This document shows positions 14,819-17,370 of a stretch of DNA of 17,370 nucleotides, in pieces. The translations under genes were made by a program, and so were the position numbers. Below the pieces are notes generated by a model that saw only the letters and a program-made list of their open reading frames with translations, searched no databases and had not been told where the DNA came from. Position 1 is the stretch's first letter; every line of letters begins with the position of its first letter. Origin of the DNA: Lachnospiraceae bacterium UBA7086 (GTDB taxonomy: Bacteria > Bacillota > Clostridia > Lachnospirales > Lachnospiraceae); contig DKZA01000045.1 of the NCBI GenBank assembly GCA_002492525.1, positions 34,575 through 51,944 of the forward strand, written 5' to 3'.

Positions 14819-15400
14819 ATGAGTCAAACGTACCCGATCAGAAACAAGGAAACCCTGGAAGAATTTAAAAACTACTATGTCAATGTCCGGCCCAACGTCC
14901 GCAATCATGCCATGATCATTATGGGACTGAACACCGCTTTCCGGATCAGTGATCTGCTAAAACTGCAATGGCAGGATGTCTGGAATGACAACAACGACCG
15001 CCTTCGCACCCATATTTGTATTACGGAACACAAAACCGGCAAAGTCCGCACTGTACCAATCAATACTGCCGTAGAGCAGGTTTTGACTGCCTACCGCAGT
15101 GTCTGCAGGCAAATTTCTCCTTCGGACTATCTGTTCCCCAGCATGCGCTATAAAACACAGCCTCTCTCTCGTTACCAGGCCTACCGCATCATCAAAACAG
15201 CAGCCGCCTCATGCGGGCTCGATGAACATATCAGCTGCCACTCGCTACGTAAAACTTTTGGATATTATGCCTGGAAACAGGGAACCCCTCCCGCTATGCT
15301 GATGGAGCTGTACAATCACTCCTCCTATGGAATTACCAAACGATATCTGGGAATAGAGCAAGATGAAAAAGATAAGGTCTATCTGAAAATAGACCTCTAA
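14819..15400 (+). CDS. Small tyrosine recombinase (DNA invertase type)
   Basis: The 193-residue protein is a tyrosine recombinase reduced to the catalytic domain, close in size to the FimB/FimE invertases (about 200 residues). All key residues are visible: R42 in NTAFRISDLL, K72 in TEHKTGKVRTVPI, H141 and R144 in SCHSLRKTFGYY, H167 in LYNHSSYG, and nucleophile Y176 in TKRYLGI. The usual N-terminal core-binding domain is absent; only about 25 residues precede the catalytic region. GGAGG lies nine bases before the ATG at 14819. A promoter was not clear; TATGAT at 14753-14758 is a possible -10. The gene lies inside the inverted repeats and runs opposite to csrA-hag and rplQ, so its most likely job is inversion of this segment. 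Confidence 0.92.
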   Translation: MSQTYPIRNKETLEEFKNYYVNVRPNVRNHAMIIMGLNTAFRISDLLKLQWQDVWNDNNDRLRTHICITEHKTGKVRTVPINTAVEQVLTAYRSVCRQISPSDYLFPSMRYKTQPLSRYQAYRIIKTAAASCGLDEHISCHSLRKTFGYYAWKQGTPPAMLMELYNHSSYGITKRYLGIEQDEKDKVYLKIDL

Positions 15401-15403
15401 AAA

Positions 15404-15455
15404 AAAGTAAATTTGCTTCGCAAATTAACTTTGCGAGGACTGCTTCGCAGCCTCG
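15404..15455 (+). repeat. Tandem-hairpin element, copy B (3' of the recombinase)
   Basis: Starting three bases after the recombinase stop, hairpin 1 (15404-15432) has stem AAAGT/ACTTT, an A-A mismatch, stem AATTTGC/GCAAATT and loop TTC. Hairpin 2 (15434-15455) has stem CGAGG/CCTCG, a bulged A, stem CTGC/GCAG and loop TTC. Compared with copy A (9166-9215, opposite strand), stem bases change in pairs: G-C to A-T in the outer stem and T-A to C-G in hairpin 2. This indicates selection on structure or a shared mobile ancestry. Confidence 0.75.
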
Positions 15456-15512
15456 GACAAACAGAAATATAGATATTCTTTTGAAATATTTGCAAAAAAT
15501 ATAAAACAGGGG

Positions 15513-15539
15513 TAAAGTATTTGAGATATGAACCGATAT
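15513..15539 (+). promoter_or_regulatory. Sigma-28 (SigD/FliA) type promoter inside the cassette
   Basis: On the + strand TAAA (15513-15516), 15 bases, then ACCGATAT (15532-15539) match Bacillus SigD TAAA-N15-GCCGATAT with one mismatch. Written the E. coli FliA way it is TAAAGTAT-N11-ACCGATAT. Transcription would start near 15546, about 13 bases before the right inverted repeat. In this orientation it serves no flagellar gene: it reads toward the 3' end of rplQ. After inversion it would face csrA-hag. Confidence 0.8.
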
Positions 15540-15559
15540 AATATATGTAAAGCAGTAGG

Positions 15560-15588
15560 ATGCAACATTTTAATATAAAATGTTGTAT
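15560..15588. repeat. Right inverted repeat (predicted recombination site)
   Basis: Partner of the site at 14727-14755, in inverted orientation, with 26 of 29 positions matching and an 18-base identical run at 15563-15580. It is itself near-palindromic, with arms ATGCAACATTTTA and TAAAATGTTGTAT around ATA, so it also forms a hairpin. Confidence 0.8.
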
Positions 15589-15597
15589 CTTTTTATT
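15560..15597 (+). terminator. Orientation-dependent terminator formed by the right repeat
   Basis: On the + strand the 13-bp imperfect stem of the right repeat is followed at once by CTTTTTATT (15589-15597). This could stop the sigma-28 transcript, and also the recombinase transcript, right after the cassette. The T-run is outside the repeat, in fixed flanking DNA. The left flank on the csrA side reads CGGGATATGC and has none. The stem is AT-rich, so efficiency is uncertain. Confidence 0.55.
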
Positions 15598-15637
15598 ATG
15601 TTCTATTTTCCGATTCCTATTCTATAACAATTCTATA

Positions 15638-15674
15638 ACAAAAAAGAGACCTAAGCACTTTGCTCAAGTCTCTT
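15638..15674 (-). terminator. Rho-independent terminator of rplQ
   Basis: On the minus strand a 14-bp stem begins AAGAGAC and closes on TCTCTT, with inner AGCA/TGCT, two G-U pairs and a 3-base loop. It is followed by TTTT. It lies about 35 bases after the rplQ stop and ends the rpoA-rplQ transcript, separating it from the switch cassette. Confidence 0.85.
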
Positions 15675-15709
15675 CATTTACTTACATCACTGATATCAAA
15701 ATCGGTCGT

Positions 15710-16315
15710 TTATACTAACTCCAACACCACTTCCATAGCTGCGTCACCTTTACGAGGACCAATCTTGATGATTCTGGTATAGCCGCCGTTACGGTTCGCA
15801 TATTTGGGACCATACTCATCAAAAAGCTTCTCTACCAAATTTACTTCTTTTGTATTTTTCTTCTTGCCAGCCCCTGCCGCAGGTACTTCTTTGACAGGAT
15901 ATAACACTTTTAACATCTGTCTTCTGGCATGTAATCTGGAAGGAAGATCTTTCTTGATCTCTTTCTCCACTTCGTCATAAACTGTCACGGTAACACCGTT
16001 GTCAATGCGAAGGATCTTACCGTCCTTATCGCGGTGTGTCTCGGAAAGTACAGCTTTGGTATCTTTGTCGATGATCTGTTTTACTCTCTTGCCGTCCTTA
16101 TCCTTACGAGCAACTTTTGCGGTAACTTTAACGGTCTCAAAATTATCTTTCTCTTTTACGGCCATTGTGATCAGACGCTCTGCCATCTTACGTACTTCCT
16201 TTGCTCTTGCCTCCGTGGTCACAATCTTTCCGTTATAAAGAAGTGCTGTTACCTGGCTTCTAAGTAATGCTTTTCTCTGGTCAGATGTTCTGCCGAGTTT
16301 TCTGTATTTTGCCAT
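15710..16315 (-). CDS. rplQ: 50S ribosomal protein L17, extended form
   Basis: L17 is a large-subunit ribosomal protein. The N-terminus MAKYRKLGRTSDQRKALLRSQVTALLYNGKIVTTEARAKEVRKMAE (shown from its start) is diagnostic, and the C-terminal GGYTRIIKIGPRKGDAAMEVVLEL closes the fold. The protein is 201 residues; most bacterial L17 proteins have about 115-130. The extra roughly 80 residues sit in the middle and contain two DKDGK-type motifs, a V/T-rich strand region and a PAAGAGKKKNTKE linker. I start at the ATG at 16315, preceded by AAAGGAG; an in-frame ATG at 16357 would add 14 non-family residues. It follows rpoA after about 145 bases in which I see no clear promoter. Confidence 0.95.
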   Translation of the reverse strand: MAKYRKLGRTSDQRKALLRSQVTALLYNGKIVTTEARAKEVRKMAERLITMAVKEKDNFETVKVTAKVARKDKDGKRVKQIIDKDTKAVLSETHRDKDGKILRIDNGVTVTVYDEVEKEIKKDLPSRLHARRQMLKVLYPVKEVPAAGAGKKKNTKEVNLVEKLFDEYGPKYANRNGGYTRIIKIGPRKGDAAMEVVLELV

Positions 16316-16460
16316 ATCCGGCTCCTTTCTTATCGGGTCGTACCCGTCATGGTACATCCGGCCACGCGCTTTGGACTTACTTACCGAATGTAATTAAACT
16401 GTTCCATTTATGAGCCTGCCGCACAAGTGCACATTGGACTTACCCTGTCCGACCTCTCTC

Positions 16461-17370
16461 TTACGCCTCGTCCGCAGGATTCAGCTGTAAGCCTAACTCT
16501 TTTAATTTTGCAAGCACTTCCTCAAGGGATTTACGCCCCAGGTTTCTCACCTTCATCATATCTTCGGAAGTCTTGTTGGTCAACTCTTCTACCGTATTGA
16601 TGCCGGCCCTCTTTAAGCAGTTATAGGAACGGACGGACAATTCTAACTCATCAATACTCATCTCAAGCACTTTCTCTTTCTCATCGTCTTCCTTCTCCAC
16701 CATAACCTCTGCGGTCTTGGCATTTTCGGAAAGATCAATAAAGAGACTTAAGTGTTCGCTCAGCACCTTAGCTGCCAGACTGACTGCCTCATCCGGAACC
16801 AGGGTTCCGTTGGTGTGTACATCCAGAGTCAGCTTATCATAATCCGTAATCTGACCGACACGTGTATTCTCTACAGTGACATTGACTCTCTCCACCGGTG
16901 TATAGATGGAGTCTATGGCAATAACGCCGATTGGCAGATCGTCTGTCTTGTTTTTATCAGAGCTCACATATCCTCTGCCTTTTGTGATTGTCAATTCCAT
17001 GTACAGCTTCGTATCTTTACCGCTCAAAGTAGCAATCTCTAAATCGGGATTTAATATCTCTATATCCTGATCAACCTGAATATCAGATGCACGTACTATA
17101 CCTTCGCCTTCATACTCAATGTACGCGGTCTTGGGTTCATTGGTATCACTGTTATTCTTGATCGCAAGACTCTTGATATTCATAATAATCTCAGTCACAT
17201 CTTCTTTCACACCGGGGATGGAACTGAACTCATGTAAGACGCCCTCGATCTTGACCTGGCTGACTGCAACACCCGGCAGGGAAGACAGCATGATTCTTCT
17301 TAAGGAATTACCCAGAGTAATGCCGTAGCCTCTCTCTAAAGGTTCCACAACAAATCTGCCGTATTTCTTA
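16461..17370 (-). CDS. rpoA: DNA-directed RNA polymerase subunit alpha (5' end outside the window)
   Basis: Alpha dimerises to start polymerase assembly and contacts promoter UP elements and activators through its C-terminal domain. The visible part begins KKYGRFVVEPLERGYGITLGNS, the standard N-terminal region. The reading frame stays open to base 17370, so about 20 residues at the N-terminus are missing. The GTG at 17346-17348 is an internal valine, not the start. The alpha N-terminal domain runs to about residue 225, and the C-terminal helices LSVRSYNCLKRAGINTVEEL and VRNLGRKSLEEVLAKLKELG are intact. Its neighbour rplQ is the usual partner in the alpha operon. Confidence 0.98.
   Translation of the reverse strand, partial: KKYGRFVVEPLERGYGITLGNSLRRIMLSSLPGVAVSQVKIEGVLHEFSSIPGVKEDVTEIIMNIKSLAIKNNSDTNEPKTAYIEYEGEGIVRASDIQVDQDIEILNPDLEIATLSGKDTKLYMELTITKGRGYVSSDKNKTDDLPIGVIAIDSIYTPVERVNVTVENTRVGQITDYDKLTLDVHTNGTLVPDEAVSLAAKVLSEHLSLFIDLSENAKTAEVMVEKEDDEKEKVLEMSIDELELSVRSYNCLKRAGINTVEELTNKTSEDMMKVRNLGRKSLEEVLAKLKELGLQLNPADEA

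Larger units (their letters stand above)
14727..15588. mobile_element. Predicted invertible cassette with its own tyrosine recombinase and a sigma-28 promoter
   Basis: The segment is bounded by 29-base inverted repeats. It contains a small tyrosine recombinase gene, the tandem-hairpin element copy B, and an outward-pointing SigD/FliA-type promoter next to the right repeat. Inversion of about 800 bases would place that promoter beside the left repeat, reading into csrA and hag. The plan matches Salmonella Hin/fljBA but with a different recombinase family. The present orientation is predicted OFF for flagellin. Inversion itself is inferred, not observed. Confidence 0.75.

Noticed and set aside
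14727..15588. The two sites read as direct repeats (about 26 of 30 matches), suggesting excision of the recombinase gene.
   Set aside because: The sites are near-palindromic, so both readings score well. The asymmetric core and the longest identical run (18 bases) match only in the inverted orientation, so inversion is favoured.
15620..15641. Tandem TTCTATAACAA repeat next to the rplQ terminator.
   Set aside because: Two copies of an 11-base AT-rich unit with no evident function; probably slippage.
16316..16460. Possible ribosomal protein leader RNA between rpoA and rplQ, with GTAAGTCCAA occurring twice.
   Set aside because: No stable fold or known leader motif could be drawn, and the repeat is short.

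Overview
The window looks like chromosomal DNA of a motile, probably spore-forming member of the Clostridia, most likely Lachnospiraceae. The pointers are moderate GC, strong AGGAGG-type ribosome binding sites, rpoA-rplQ linked to an ECF transporter module and truA, a CsrA plus flagellin pair, and a SpoIID/LysM spore-type protein. No rRNA, tRNA, CRISPR array or intact insertion sequence is visible.

Layout from right to left, which is the direction of most genes. rpoA (5' end off the window) and rplQ, with a terminator at 15638-15674. Then an 862-bp cassette (14727-15588) bounded by 29-bp inverted repeats. It holds a small tyrosine recombinase on the + strand, a tandem-hairpin element and a sigma-28 (SigD/FliA) type promoter. 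Then csrA and a 610-residue flagellin (hag), ending at a hairpin at 12301-12335. Then a PD-(D/E)XK nuclease-family protein, a SpoIID/PG-binding/LysM protein, and a + strand M15 peptidase. Then an operon-like run ecfA1-ecfA2-ecfT-truA-membrane protein, and a second unit with its own near-consensus promoter: a sugar kinase/nucleotidyltransferase fusion and a GT2 glycosyltransferase. A perfect-consensus promoter at the left edge fires out of the window.

The main result is a predicted flagellar phase switch. The sigma-28 promoter at 15513-15539 currently points away from csrA-hag, into a repeat that forms a terminator-like hairpin followed by a T-run. I found no sigma-28 promoter directly upstream of csrA or hag. 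Recombination between the inverted repeats would turn the promoter round so that it reads into csrA and then hag, with a leader of about 120 nt. This resembles the Salmonella Hin/fljBA switch, where the recombinase gene and a sigma-28 promoter both lie in the invertible segment. Here, however, the enzyme is a tyrosine recombinase and the controlled unit includes csrA. The window would show the OFF orientation.

A second control layer is visible. The hag leader has a perfect 8-bp hairpin showing ACGGA in its loop and a second ANGGA motif in the Shine-Dalgarno sequence, the layout known for CsrA repression of Bacillus hag. A further find is a tandem-hairpin element present twice (9166-9215 and 15404-15455), each time just after a stop codon, with compensatory base changes in the stems.
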